A stretch of 64,000 nt of DNA from JBCCDY01 sp039030555 (GCA_039030555.1 JBCCDY010000004.1:62001-126000); one strand, 5' to 3'. Numbered from the stretch's first letter, positions 44,340 to 52,647 are shown. Translations and numbers: made by a program. The notes: generated by a model not told the origin, from the sequence alone.

Positions 44340-44791
44340 TATTCTTTATTTTTAGTATCCATCAGAATGGTCACTGGTCCATCATTTAAAAGATTAACTT
44401 TCATATCAGCTCCAAATTCTCCGGTTTGAATTGAACGTTCTAAAATAGATTCCATCTCACGGATCAAAGCTTCATATAATGGAATAGCCACATCTGGTTT
44501 TGCAGCTTTTAGGTAAGAGGGACGATTTCCTTTTTTGGTACTGGCATGCAAAGTAAACTGACTGATCAGTAATAGCTCACCGGAAATATCCAGTAGGCTC
44601 TTGTTCATAACACCTTCCTCATCATTAAAAATCCTAAGGTTCAATACTTTTCCTGAAATCCATTCAATATCCTCCGATGTGTCTTCATTTTCAATTCCAA
44701 CGAAAATCAAAAGCCCAACACCTATTTTGCCGTTAATCTTTTGATTTATTTCAACACTGGCTTCTTTGACCCTTTGTATCACAACCCTCAT
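44339..44791 (-). CDS. dtd: D-aminoacyl-tRNA deacylase
   Basis: This frees tRNA from mischarged D-amino acids. The 150-residue protein starts MRVVIQRVKEASVEI, has LISQFTLHASTKKGNRPSYL (SQFTL catalytic motif) and ends near MKVNLLNDGPVTILMDT (NxGPxT motif). It is the first gene of a two-gene operon with the MazG-like gene. Confidence 0.97.
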   Translation of the reverse strand: MRVVIQRVKEASVEINQKINGKIGVGLLIFVGIENEDTSEDIEWISGKVLNLRIFNDEEGVMNKSLLDISGELLLISQFTLHASTKKGNRPSYLKAAKPDVAIPLYEALIREMESILERSIQTGEFGADMKVNLLNDGPVTILMDTKNKE

Positions 44792-44886
44792 ACTTGAAAT
44801 TTAGAAAGAAGTCTGAAAATGAAGAATTTATGAGTGGATTATGTATAATCAATTGATCTCAGATTGAAATCAATGTCATTTAATTA

Positions 44887-44967
44887 GAAGCATTTACCGC
44901 CTAAGACTAATATCTTCACGAAGATAAAGATAAGTCTTTGGGATTTGAGGACACGTCCTAAGGCGAT
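44887..44967 (-). repeat. Dispersed intergenic repeat, copy B
   Basis: Read on the minus strand this matches copy A (33621-33700): ATCGCC, AGG, GTGTCCTCA at one end, GAAGAT in the middle and TAGTCTTAGGCGGTAA at the other, with the same overall length. Its inner stem differs: TATCTTC/GAAGATA around AC at 44911-44926. It lies between the divergent dtd and 45011 genes. Confidence 0.7.
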
Positions 44968-45010
44968 CTGGGCATAACTAAGCAACATTAAATCTCAAAT
45001 CTATTTCAAT

Positions 45011-45244
45011 ATGAAAAGAAGTACGTTAAAGGGAGTTGGTGGAGTATTGTTAGTTCTGGTTTTCATATTTTTAACCGTATTGGCAGGCACTAAATCAAAA
45101 GAGGCTAAAATGAGCAAAGAGTTTGCTGAAAAAACTCAGGAAATGGACGAGGCTCAAATGGAAGCCTGTAAAGCGGAACAAGAACAAATCGCATCACGAC
45201 TGGAAGAATTGATCGTTAAAGTCGATAGTCTTTCAAGTCTTTGA
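45011..45244 (+). CDS. Small single-pass membrane protein with acidic coiled-coil tail
   Basis: The 77-residue product has one N-terminal membrane helix (GGVLLVLVFIFLTVLAGTK) and a charged helical tail (AEKTQEMDEAQMEACKAEQE, QIASRLEELIVKVDSL) that looks like a short coiled coil. I know no family for it. It ends about 50 nt before a putative toxin-antitoxin pair and might share its transcript. Confidence 0.6.
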   Translation: MKRSTLKGVGGVLLVLVFIFLTVLAGTKSKEAKMSKEFAEKTQEMDEAQMEACKAEQEQIASRLEELIVKVDSLSSL

Positions 45245-45297
45245 TGCGTTGTCTATATTGTATAGGTATAAGAATTCTTTCTCAGCACATCATTTCT

Positions 45298-45474
45298 ATG
45301 GAAAAAATAGCTAAAATCGTCGATAAAAGTAATGCTGGTTTTGACGCCGACTATTGGATAAAAAAGTCTGCTGAAGAAAGAATAGCCGGTCTGGAAAAAA
45401 TGAGAAATCAAGTGCTAACTAAGAATGGAATTAGACAAAGATTTCAGAGAGTTTGTAGGGTTATTAAACGATAA
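45298..45474 (+). CDS. Small partner protein of the nucleotidyltransferase
   Basis: The 58-residue product begins MEKIAKIVDKSNAGFDADYW and ends with ERIAGLEKMRNQVLTKNG and IRQRFQRVCRVIKR. Short proteins with a 'DYW...S.EERI..LE.(L/M)R' core and an 'RLQRV.RV' tail are often found just before nucleotidyltransferases of the DUF6036 type, and look like one half of a toxin-antitoxin pair. It overlaps the next gene by 50 nt, which supports coupling. The start at 45298 is chosen because the domain begins there. Confidence 0.65.
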   Translation: MEKIAKIVDKSNAGFDADYWIKKSAEERIAGLEKMRNQVLTKNGIRQRFQRVCRVIKR

Positions 45475-45883
45475 TCGAGTAAAATATTTGGTTGTTGGAG
45501 GCTACTCTGTAGCATATCATGGGTTTCCAAGGTTTACTGGAGATCTAGATATCTGGATTAATCCTACTTTGGAAAATGGAAGTCGAATGCTAATCGTTCT
45601 AGAAAAATTTGGTTTTGGAAATATGGGCTTTAAAGCAAATGATTTTATGCAGGTGAATAAAGTAATTCAATTTGGTGTTGAACCCTTGAGAATTGATATA
45701 CTCACAGCAGTAGATGGTTTAGAATCGTTTGATGAAGCCTTTGAGAAGAGAAATACAAGTAAACTTTCTTCTCTTAAAATCAACTTTATTGGATATAGTG
45801 ATTTGATAATCAATAAGAAAGCTTCAAACAGATTACAAGATCAGCGCGATGTTGAAGAGCTTTCTAAAGTCAATAAAAGATAA
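45425..45883 (+). CDS. Nucleotidyltransferase, DUF6036/AbiEii-like (toxin-antitoxin type)
   Basis: The 152-residue protein has the minimal nucleotidyltransferase site VKYLVVGGYSVAYHGFPRFT then GDLDIWINP (GG...DxD) and the tail YSDLIINKKASNRLQDQRDV, the pattern 'LIxNKxAxxRxQDxxDVExL' of stand-alone nucleotidyltransferases. Relatives modify tRNA or proteins as toxins or act as antitoxins. It overlaps the small partner gene by 50 nt. No HEPN gene follows, so it is not a classical MNT-HEPN pair. Confidence 0.82.
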   Translation: MELDKDFREFVGLLNDNRVKYLVVGGYSVAYHGFPRFTGDLDIWINPTLENGSRMLIVLEKFGFGNMGFKANDFMQVNKVIQFGVEPLRIDILTAVDGLESFDEAFEKRNTSKLSSLKINFIGYSDLIINKKASNRLQDQRDVEELSKVNKR

Positions 45884-45889
45884 AAGTTT

Positions 45890-47107
45890 TTGAGTTTCCT
45901 TGAGAAATCCAGCTGGTTAAAAAGAAACGTACTTCATCTAATCATTCTAGTTTCCGGAACCTTAGCTATCCTTGCCTATTTCCGATACACTCAACTGACT
46001 CTAAATTACCAAGAGGCTCCTTTATTTGATGGGAATCAATATCTAAAAGTCTATCAAAATTTCAGATCAGAGACTAAGAAAACAGTTTCATTTCCCTACA
46101 ATACTCGAATTTTAGTACCCTTTCTAGCTCTTGAAATCTCCAATTTTCTAGGGTTTACAGCGCTAAAGTCTTTCGAGTATCTGAATTATATATTCACCAT
46201 ACTTTCAGTACTAAGTCTGTTTATACTTTGGAAGAATCTGAAAATAAAAGACCCCTTGATTGCCGTTGGTTTTTTCTGGCTACTCTTCCATTGGACCGGT
46301 ATTTTACGGCTAAACCAATTTGATCCGATTACAGTCGATGTCCCACTTTACTTCTTTCAGACCTTACTTTTAATCTTATTATGGTCGAAGAGATATGTTT
46401 GGATCATCCCGACCTCAATGATCTCGACTGCTCAAAAAGAAAGCATGATAGGATTGTTGGCTATTCTTTTTGCGTTGGAGCTTTGGAGATTTTGGAAACA
46501 CCGTTCTAACAGGGATACAGTTATCTTTCTATTCTTGAGCATCATTTTTTCTGTTCTCACGAAGGCTTATCTAGATTATAATTATCCCCCTGCGGAAGAA
46601 GGTAAGTTTTTTCACACCACAATCCTGCTACGTGCAATGCAGGTGCTATTAGACCCCTTTCTATTAATACGCTGGATAACCGCTATTTTTGTAGCCTTTG
46701 GGGCATTTATTATTACGAGCTTATGCCTTAAGATCAAGGATTTTCGATTTACGGAATTTGAACAGCAAATCGGGGTATTGTCCATAACCTATTTTCTATT
46801 CGGATTATTTGCCGGAGGCGATATCCTTCGGATCGTATTCTTAGGCTTCCCTTTTATCATGACTTTCTGCCTACTTCAGCTTAAAAATGCAAGTGAAAAA
46901 GTATGGCTATTGGTCATTTTTTCTTCCTTTCCACTCTTAAGGGTTAGGAAAAGTATCCCTTCTCCAACTAAAAACTGGACTGGTTTTACGGAATGGTACC
47001 CGGAATACGCTTCGCAAACTACCGTTCTTTTTTACTTTGCTTATGGAGTAGTAATCGTTGCACTAGCTTATTTTTTTCTGTTCAGAAGCAAATCCTCCAA
47101 AACCTGA
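45890..47107 (+). CDS. Polytopic membrane protein, glycosyltransferase-C-like
   Basis: The 405-residue protein has about ten membrane segments (for example VLHLIILVSGTLAILAYF, FIFSVLTK-type helices and TVLFYFAYGVVIVALAYFFL). A YRTYT-like loop with FDGNQYLKVYQNF and PYNTRILVPFL after the first helix resembles the large outer loop of lipid-linked-sugar transferases, but no catalytic residue is certain. It begins at TTG, 6 nt after the nucleotidyltransferase stop. The function is unknown. Confidence 0.65.
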   Translation: MSFLEKSSWLKRNVLHLIILVSGTLAILAYFRYTQLTLNYQEAPLFDGNQYLKVYQNFRSETKKTVSFPYNTRILVPFLALEISNFLGFTALKSFEYLNYIFTILSVLSLFILWKNLKIKDPLIAVGFFWLLFHWTGILRLNQFDPITVDVPLYFFQTLLLILLWSKRYVWIIPTSMISTAQKESMIGLLAILFALELWRFWKHRSNRDTVIFLFLSIIFSVLTKAYLDYNYPPAEEGKFFHTTILLRAMQVLLDPFLLIRWITAIFVAFGAFIITSLCLKIKDFRFTEFEQQIGVLSITYFLFGLFAGGDILRIVFLGFPFIMTFCLLQLKNASEKVWLLVIFSSFPLLRVRKSIPSPTKNWTGFTEWYPEYASQTTVLFYFAYGVVIVALAYFFLFRSKSSKT

Positions 47108-47120
47108 TTCTCGAGAATCA
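47105..47120. other. Palindrome spanning the two convergent stop codons
   Basis: TGATTCTCGAGAATCA is a perfect 16-bp palindrome whose two TGA ends are exactly the stop codons of the plus-strand membrane gene and the minus-strand phosphatase gene. No T-tract follows, so it is a poor terminator by itself, but it may slow polymerase in both directions. Confidence 0.6.
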
Positions 47121-47822
47121 ATCTTCTACATTCTCCTGAACAATGAGTTCCTGAGCGTTTAGCTCGAAGCATAACAGATTTCCCTGTCCTTCCTTTTTTC
47201 CATGATAAACACAGCCGTTATCCAATGGGATAACTCCCGATTTACTTTCTATAGCCGATTCTATCCTTTTCAATATATTGGGGATATGACCATGAACAAT
47301 TTGTTTCCCGTTCAATAATTCCGGCTTCAGCTGAAAACCCCTAATCCAAATCATAGTCTCATAAGCCTTGAATGGCTCCGGTTGCTTAAAGTCAAATCCG
47401 GCATGCACCAAATAATATTCAGGGAGATCAATGTAGTATGGGAGGCCTATCAGGAACTCTTTGTATTTCGGGATTAACTTGAGATCATCGTCTGCTAGTG
47501 TCCGCGAGTTAAGGCCGGTCAAATGCCATTCAAATTCATATTTAGACATTTGACTGAAATCTAACAACATCTGCTCATGGTTACCTCTTAGAACATAGAC
47601 TTCATATTCTTTCTTGAGTTCAAGGACTCTATCAATAACAGCTTTGCTATTTGGGCCTTTATTCACACAATCTCCAAGTATGAAAAGTCGATCTTTATGA
47701 ATACTTAGGTTTAGTCGCTCCAGAAGTTTAAAAAATGTTTGATGGCAACCGTGAATATCAGTGATCACATAATCATTCCCTCTCGCATTGGCAGGTAGCC
47801 TTATTTGTTTCCTATAATTCAC
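47118..47822 (-). CDS. Metallophosphatase (serine/threonine-phosphatase-like)
   Basis: The 234-residue protein has all the calcineurin-like motifs: ITDIHGCHQTFFKLL (Asp22, His24), FILGDCVNKGPNSK, LRGNHEQMLLDF and VHAGFDF, VHGHIP. Close relatives include bacterial protein phosphatases and diadenosine tetraphosphatases; which applies is not clear. Translation begins at GTG (47822). Confidence 0.9.
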   Translation of the reverse strand: MNYRKQIRLPANARGNDYVITDIHGCHQTFFKLLERLNLSIHKDRLFILGDCVNKGPNSKAVIDRVLELKKEYEVYVLRGNHEQMLLDFSQMSKYEFEWHLTGLNSRTLADDDLKLIPKYKEFLIGLPYYIDLPEYYLVHAGFDFKQPEPFKAYETMIWIRGFQLKPELLNGKQIVHGHIPNILKRIESAIESKSGVIPLDNGCVYHGKKEGQGNLLCFELNAQELIVQENVED

Positions 47823-47910
47823 TTGCTGAAGTAATAGCTTAATTTAAAGAGTCTGACACTCCGTATTCTTGAAAGGATATTAAGCTTTTATGAATTAAGA
47901 TTGTTCAAAA

Positions 47911-48576
47911 CTATAGCTCAGCCATTTCGTCGGAGCAGTAAATGCGTTTTCCGCTTTGGTTATTCTGAGCCACTTTAAACATAACCTTAGCAACATGAGA
48001 GGCTTCAATCGGTCTATATTTTTTCAACTTACCGATCATAGCAAATCGAACAGCCTTTGTAAATGATTTTGCAAACTCTTCTCCGGCCCGGTCTTCATTA
48101 CGATCTCCCAACAAAATAGAGGGTTGAAAGATCTGAAGGGAATCAAATCCGAGTTTATGAACTTCTTCTTCAAGCTCACCTTTTACCTTATTGTAGAAAA
48201 AGCTCGAATCTTTTTTAGCTCCTATCGCTGAAACCAATAAAAATTGTTTACAGCCGTTCCTCTTTACTAATTCAGCTATTTTCAACGGGTAAGTCAAATC
48301 AACTTGCCTGAATTTCTCCTTACTCCCAGCTTTTTTCATTGTGGTACCGAGGCAGCAGTAGACATCGTCTGCACCAATCAATTCTTCCAGTTCTTCAAGC
48401 CGATCATAATCGATCACAAATTGCATGAGGCGCTCATCGGTAATATCAAGGTACTTCCGGGTTACGGAAATCACCGTTCCATAATAATCACTATCCAATA
48501 AGATAGAGAGTAATTCACTACCTACGAGGCCATTTGCCCCAACAACCATTGCTGTTTTTATATTACGATCTGACAT
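47911..48576 (-). CDS. NAD(P)-binding Rossmann-fold oxidoreductase (NAD(P)H-binding/HTATIP2-like)
   Basis: The 221-residue protein has the nucleotide site MVVGANGLVGSELLSILLDS and segments DVYCCLGTTMKKAGSKEKFR and FLLVSAIGAKKDSSFFYNKV like those of the atypical SDR proteins around HTATIP2/CC3. The YxxxK pair (FYNKVK) is present. The substrate is unknown. It is divergent from the aldonolactone-oxidase-like gene. Confidence 0.87.
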   Translation of the reverse strand: MSDRNIKTAMVVGANGLVGSELLSILLDSDYYGTVISVTRKYLDITDERLMQFVIDYDRLEELEELIGADDVYCCLGTTMKKAGSKEKFRQVDLTYPLKIAELVKRNGCKQFLLVSAIGAKKDSSFFYNKVKGELEEEVHKLGFDSLQIFQPSILLGDRNEDRAGEEFAKSFTKAVRFAMIGKLKKYRPIEASHVAKVMFKVAQNNQSGKRIYCSDEMAEL

Positions 48577-48815
48577 CTAGGCTTTTATTGATCACTCTAA
48601 AAATAAAGTCTTCTACCAAATTCTTTTCGAGGCTTAAGATAGTCAATACTTCCAAACAGCTATACCCAATATTCTAGATTATAGGATAATTCAAAGAAAC
48701 ATTATGTGTTTATCTAAGAAATTTTTTCTTATATTATTCCTAAACCTATCAATGCTCCAAAACCATTATATGAGCCTTTAAAAACAACTTAAAATAACCC
48801 TTAAATCCACCCAAA

Positions 48816-50636
48816 ATGGAAAAACTACAAGAACTCGAAGAATACCTTGAAAAAAATTCTAAAATCACGGACGACGAGGAAGCAATCAAAGATTTTGAGG
48901 AACAAGCCAAAAAGTTTTCCATAAATCAAATTCCCGAGGAGGATGAATCGGAGTTCGAGGAACAGGACATACCTGTGGTTGAATCACGCAGACAGCTGAT
49001 CGACGATTTTGAGATCTACCACAATATCTTCGTAGATAACAGTGCCTCCACCTGGCAGTACGCTAAAAAGGTAGATATCATAAAACCTTATAACCTACGA
49101 GGCACGGCTAATGCTGTCCGGTATGCAGAGCAAAGGCAAAAAAAAATACGTGGACTTGGCTCAAGGCATTCCTTCTCCTTGGCGCCCTCTACCGACGATT
49201 ATTACGTAGTACTCGATAAAACATTTAAGTATTCAACGGCAACGCATAATGAAGATGTCAAAAATCTTGATCAGGATTCGCTCGATTTAATAAAGAGTGG
49301 ATATGATAAAGAGAAATATTTTGACGTACCCTGCGGGATGTCCATTTCGGATATTAACGATGTTCTCTGCCCTGATAATCCAAACCTAAAACCGATTGGA
49401 GGAACCCGGCGTAGTATGTTCAATATGGGCGGAGGCGATGTTCAAACATTCGCAGGAGCCTTTTCAACAGGAACGCATGGATCCGGTGGAAAACATAGCG
49501 CTTATCACGACACCATACGCTCACTGGTACTAGTAGCTTCCAAAGGTGAAATTTATAGATTAGAGCCTAAAGACGGGATTACAGATCCTGCCAAATATGA
49601 AGCTTATTACAACGAAAATCCTGGTCTCACAAAACCCAAATTGATCCAAAATAATGATCTGTTTTATTCTTCGCTTGTGAGTATGGGGTGCTTTGGAATT
49701 ATGTACAGTGCCATCATTGAAGTCCAGGAAATGAAACTGCTGCATGAAGATGCGTATTACCATAAAGGCCAAAAGAAAGGCGACGCCTGGAATGAAGAAT
49801 TTAAGAAAAACTTCAAAAAGCCCTTCTTACCAGATCCCGAAGAGGAGGAAGAATTCTTTTATATCCAGTTAAACCCATATAAGCTAAAGAAGAATAGAGA
49901 GCATTCTTTATTGATAAAAAAGATCAAACCAACTGTAATCCCAGGGAGTGGCAAGCAGGTCACACAGCGAAAATTTTGGCCTTCAGTCTTTGCCAATTCT
50001 GGTTTTGCCGTAAATGTTATACGTACCATTGCCAATGCAGGAAAATTCCCTAAACGGAGGTTCATTGAACAAGCCATTAGTGCGCAGAATGACCATGATG
50101 GCGAAGGCGGAGGTTATACCGACATCACCTATAAGGTTTGGAATGCCGGAAGTGGAAAGTTGAAGAGTTTTGGAACGGCCATAGAATTCGCTTTCCCAGT
50201 GCATCGTGTCCCCGCTGTTTTAGACCTGCTGTTTGCTTTCCTCGATCAATCCGGTGATATGGGAATGGGCTACTACTTCAATGCGCCGATCGCACTCCGA
50301 TTTGTTCGCGCTGGAAAAGCATATTTAGCGCCAAACTATGAGGTTTCCGGCGACGGCAAGAAAGTCAAAGAGTGGTGTTACATTGAGATATTGAGGGTGA
50401 ATAGTAAAAATGTAAATGACGACCAGAAAGAGTTAGAGCTGTTCCACCACATTCAGCGGATGTTTACGGCTATGGGTGGAAGACCGCATTGGGGACTGAA
50501 CTTCAACTTTGAATTTTCGGTAGAATACCTTCAAAAAACGTATCCGAAGTTTAATCCCTGGCTAAAAGCTTATCAGAAATTTAACAGTACTGGAGTATTT
50601 GAAAATGGGTTAACGAGGAGTATGAGGATTTCTTAA
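48816..50636 (+). CDS. FAD-dependent aldonolactone/alditol oxidase-like protein
   Basis: The 606-residue flavoprotein belongs to the vanillyl-alcohol-oxidase superfamily. It has KKIRGLGSRHSFSLAPSTDD, where His118 is at the place of covalent FAD attachment, then GGGDVQTFAGAFSTGTHGSG (FAD pyrophosphate site) and the C-terminal D-arabinono-lactone-oxidase-like region (GGRPHWGLNFNF). It is about 180 residues longer than alditol oxidases, with an acidic ~75-residue N-terminal extension (EEYLEKNSKITDDEEAIKDF) and an inserted middle. No signal peptide is seen. The sugar substrate is unknown. Confidence 0.85.
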   Translation: MEKLQELEEYLEKNSKITDDEEAIKDFEEQAKKFSINQIPEEDESEFEEQDIPVVESRRQLIDDFEIYHNIFVDNSASTWQYAKKVDIIKPYNLRGTANAVRYAEQRQKKIRGLGSRHSFSLAPSTDDYYVVLDKTFKYSTATHNEDVKNLDQDSLDLIKSGYDKEKYFDVPCGMSISDINDVLCPDNPNLKPIGGTRRSMFNMGGGDVQTFAGAFSTGTHGSGGKHSAYHDTIRSLVLVASKGEIYRLEPKDGITDPAKYEAYYNENPGLTKPKLIQNNDLFYSSLVSMGCFGIMYSAIIEVQEMKLLHEDAYYHKGQKKGDAWNEEFKKNFKKPFLPDPEEEEEFFYIQLNPYKLKKNREHSLLIKKIKPTVIPGSGKQVTQRKFWPSVFANSGFAVNVIRTIANAGKFPKRRFIEQAISAQNDHDGEGGGYTDITYKVWNAGSGKLKSFGTAIEFAFPVHRVPAVLDLLFAFLDQSGDMGMGYYFNAPIALRFVRAGKAYLAPNYEVSGDGKKVKEWCYIEILRVNSKNVNDDQKELELFHHIQRMFTAMGGRPHWGLNFNFEFSVEYLQKTYPKFNPWLKAYQKFNSTGVFENGLTRSMRIS

Positions 50637-51004
50637 AGAAGGTGTTAGCAAGGTCATTGGCCTAAAACTTAAAAAGTAGTTTAATTCATATATCATTAAA
50701 TGATACCAACTTATTGTAGATATAAATAACTTAGAAGCAAAGCACATAAGAATTAAATCAAAAAAAGCCTTCTTAAGGGTCGGCTTACAAATGCTATTAT
50801 TAAATCTCTTTCATAAAAAAGATAGAAATTTCTGAGTATGCTTTGGCAAATGTTAAAGGCATTTTTAATCTCTGCAGAACTCATGAAGCAAGCAAACAAA
50901 AAGGTGTAAAAGGTGTATTTGAAGTCTCACATAAATATTCTTCAACTAGAACAAATCAGGAGTAGAGCAAATAGAACCCAATTGATAATCATTAAATTGC
51001 CACT
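50637..51004. other. Gene-free stretch, possible gene remnant
   Basis: No complete gene is seen. A plus-strand frame without a start codon (about 50797-50963) reads EISEYALANVKGIFNLCRTH, which looks protein-like and may be a decayed gene. A hairpin AAGCC/GGCTT (50765-50786) with a T-run on the minus strand resembles a terminator, but no minus-strand gene ends there. Confidence 0.35.
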
Positions 51005-51202
51005 ATGAAATGGGAAAATTATATAGTCTCGGATGAATCGGTACTTCTTGGAAAACCCACAATAAAGGGTACCCGCATTTCTGTAGAACACATTGTAGGT
51101 CTTCTTGCAGAAGGTTGGTCTGAACAACAAATTCTTGAGAATTATCCAAGACTAGATCCAGGTACTTTGAAAGCCGTTTTGTCTTACAGACAAAATCAAT
51201 GA
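51005..51202 (+). CDS. DUF433 protein (antitoxin-like)
   Basis: The 65-residue protein has the DUF433 pattern: SDESVLLGKPTIKGTRISVE then HIVGLLAEGWSEQQILENYP. DUF433 proteins have a winged-helix-like fold and usually pair with a DUF5615 PIN-like toxin. No such toxin gene follows here: the next gene, which overlaps by 4 nt, encodes an unrelated lipoprotein. It may be an orphan antitoxin or a reused regulator. Confidence 0.88.
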   Translation: MKWENYIVSDESVLLGKPTIKGTRISVEHIVGLLAEGWSEQQILENYPRLDPGTLKAVLSYRQNQ

Positions 51203-51939
51203 AAACCCTACCCCTAATTTTATTTTCCCTTGCTACTGTTTTAATATTCATCTACTCCTGCAGCTCTGATAAGAAACCAACTGTAGTTTATCCTGAAGAT
51301 TCAACTGATCAATTAGCAGAACAGCAGTTGGTAAAAGATACTACGCTGATCTTAACAGCTGAGCTACCTATACATTTCGATAGTACGGATTACCTTCTTT
51401 TCCCTATTGGCCCGGTGCAGGTTTACAGTCGAGGAGGAAATAAAATTTATTCTAGCTCAGGTAGTTCTGGAGGTAAATCATTTTCAATTGGATATCTGAG
51501 TGGAAAAAGTTTTACTGGTAATATGGATAATGTTATCATCCAACATCTGGACTCTTCTGATTTGAGACCTCTCACCACACAGACTCTTAAAATTAGAAGC
51601 TTCGGCTTTCTGGAATCGATTCGTAAAAGTACAGGTCTGGAGCTTATTATTTTGAATATTACCGATCGAGACACAAACCGAGATGGAAAACTGACTTCTG
51701 AAGATATTGAATCACTTTACGTATCTCATTTGAGCGGTTATAACTTTAAAAAGCTCTCTACCGATTTTCAGGAACTACTGGATTGGAAAATCATTGATGC
51801 TAACAAAAGGCTCTATTTCAGAACGCTGGAAGACATAGACCGAAATGGTGAATTCAACAAAAAGGATAAAATTCATCACTTCTATGTAGAACTGGAAAAT
51901 CAGGAGTTCGATGTTATTAAGTATGATCCTGTGAGGTGA
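51199..51939 (+). CDS. Lipoprotein with EF-hand-like calcium sites
   Basis: The 246-residue protein has a lipoprotein signal (LATVLIFIYSCSSDKK). In the C-terminal half, DTNRDGKLTSED (Asp158 to Asp169) fits a 12-residue EF-hand loop, and DIDRNGEFNKKD (about 213-224) is a second one. The N-terminal half is beta-rich with a serine-glycine stretch (SSSGSSGGKSFSIG). The function is unknown. Its start overlaps the DUF433 stop (ATGA). Confidence 0.75.
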   Translation: MKTLPLILFSLATVLIFIYSCSSDKKPTVVYPEDSTDQLAEQQLVKDTTLILTAELPIHFDSTDYLLFPIGPVQVYSRGGNKIYSSSGSSGGKSFSIGYLSGKSFTGNMDNVIIQHLDSSDLRPLTTQTLKIRSFGFLESIRKSTGLELIILNITDRDTNRDGKLTSEDIESLYVSHLSGYNFKKLSTDFQELLDWKIIDANKRLYFRTLEDIDRNGEFNKKDKIHHFYVELENQEFDVIKYDPVR

Positions 51940-52121
51940 TCATCTGGTGTACAATAAGCATGTTGTTATAATGTTTACTATTCTAACGCTACTTTCCCAT
52001 CTTAAATAATTCTCGAATAGAGTTTTACATTTCCAGAAATAAACAACCTCTTATATTTTCGCAATCAACTGCTTATTTACTATTCAAAATATGAAATTTG
52101 CAGGTGTAACGATCCGAAAAA

Positions 52122-52568
52122 ATGGAAATACAAAAAATTAACAGATCAGAATATAAAGAGGTCGTTGACTTATGGGAAGCATCTGTGAGAGCTACGCACC
52201 ATTTTCTAGAGGAGGATGATATTCTGTTTTTTAAACCTTTAATCCTAAACGAATATCTGGATGCCGTTGAGCTTAGATGTACCAGAGATGAAAAATCAGA
52301 GATAAGCGGTTTTAGCGGTGTTGCTGGAAAAAATCTTGAAATGTTATTTATTCACCCGGATCATCGAGGAAATGGTTTGGGGGAAAAGCTACTGAAAAAC
52401 GCCATTGAAGAGTTCGAGATATCTCATGTTGATGTAAATGAGGCTAACGAACAAGCTTTGAAGTTCTATCAAAAATATGGCTTTAAGACTTACAGTAGAT
52501 CAGAGAAAGACCCAACGGGCCGACCTTATCCTATTCTGCATATGGCTCTGGATCACAAACTTCTCTGA
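52122..52568 (+). CDS. GNAT family N-acetyltransferase
   Basis: The 148-residue protein has the acetyl-CoA site MLFIHPDHRGNGLGEKLLKN (RGNGLG as the Q/RxxGxG/A motif), then DVNEANEQALKFYQKYGFKT. Layout and length match small GNAT enzymes of the YjaB type. The substrate is unknown. A bidirectional hairpin follows. Confidence 0.92.
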   Translation: MEIQKINRSEYKEVVDLWEASVRATHHFLEEDDILFFKPLILNEYLDAVELRCTRDEKSEISGFSGVAGKNLEMLFIHPDHRGNGLGEKLLKNAIEEFEISHVDVNEANEQALKFYQKYGFKTYSRSEKDPTGRPYPILHMALDHKLL

Positions 52569-52593
52569 AGCTAGCTTATTGCTGAGCACGAAA

Positions 52594-52620
52594 AAAGGTA
52601 TGCACTAAGTGCACACCTTT
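52594..52620 (-). terminator. Intrinsic terminator between convergent genes
   Basis: Stem AAAGGT-x-TGCAC/GTGCA-x-ACCTTT with a TAA loop; the A-run at 52591-52596 gives a T-tract on the minus strand, so it best serves the thioredoxin-like gene. It may also stop the GNAT transcript from the other side. Confidence 0.8.
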
Positions 52621-52647
52621 ATATTCCATATAGCTGTTATGTCTTTT

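Noticed and set aside
44013..44791. MazG-like gene as the antitoxin side of a MazEF-type system
   Set aside because: The protein is a nucleotide pyrophosphohydrolase cotranscribed with dtd, and no MazF or MazE gene is present.
48704..48781. 25-codon hydrophobic frame (MCLSKKFFLILFLNLSML...) before the flavoprotein gene
   Set aside because: There is no ribosome site, it is short, and it lies in a divergent promoter region; chance is more likely.
50797..50963. Plus-strand open frame without a start codon reading EISEYALANVKGIFNLCRTH
   Set aside because: It looks protein-like but has no ATG, GTG or TTG start in frame before an upstream stop, and I could not name a family. It is listed only as a possible remnant in the gap feature.
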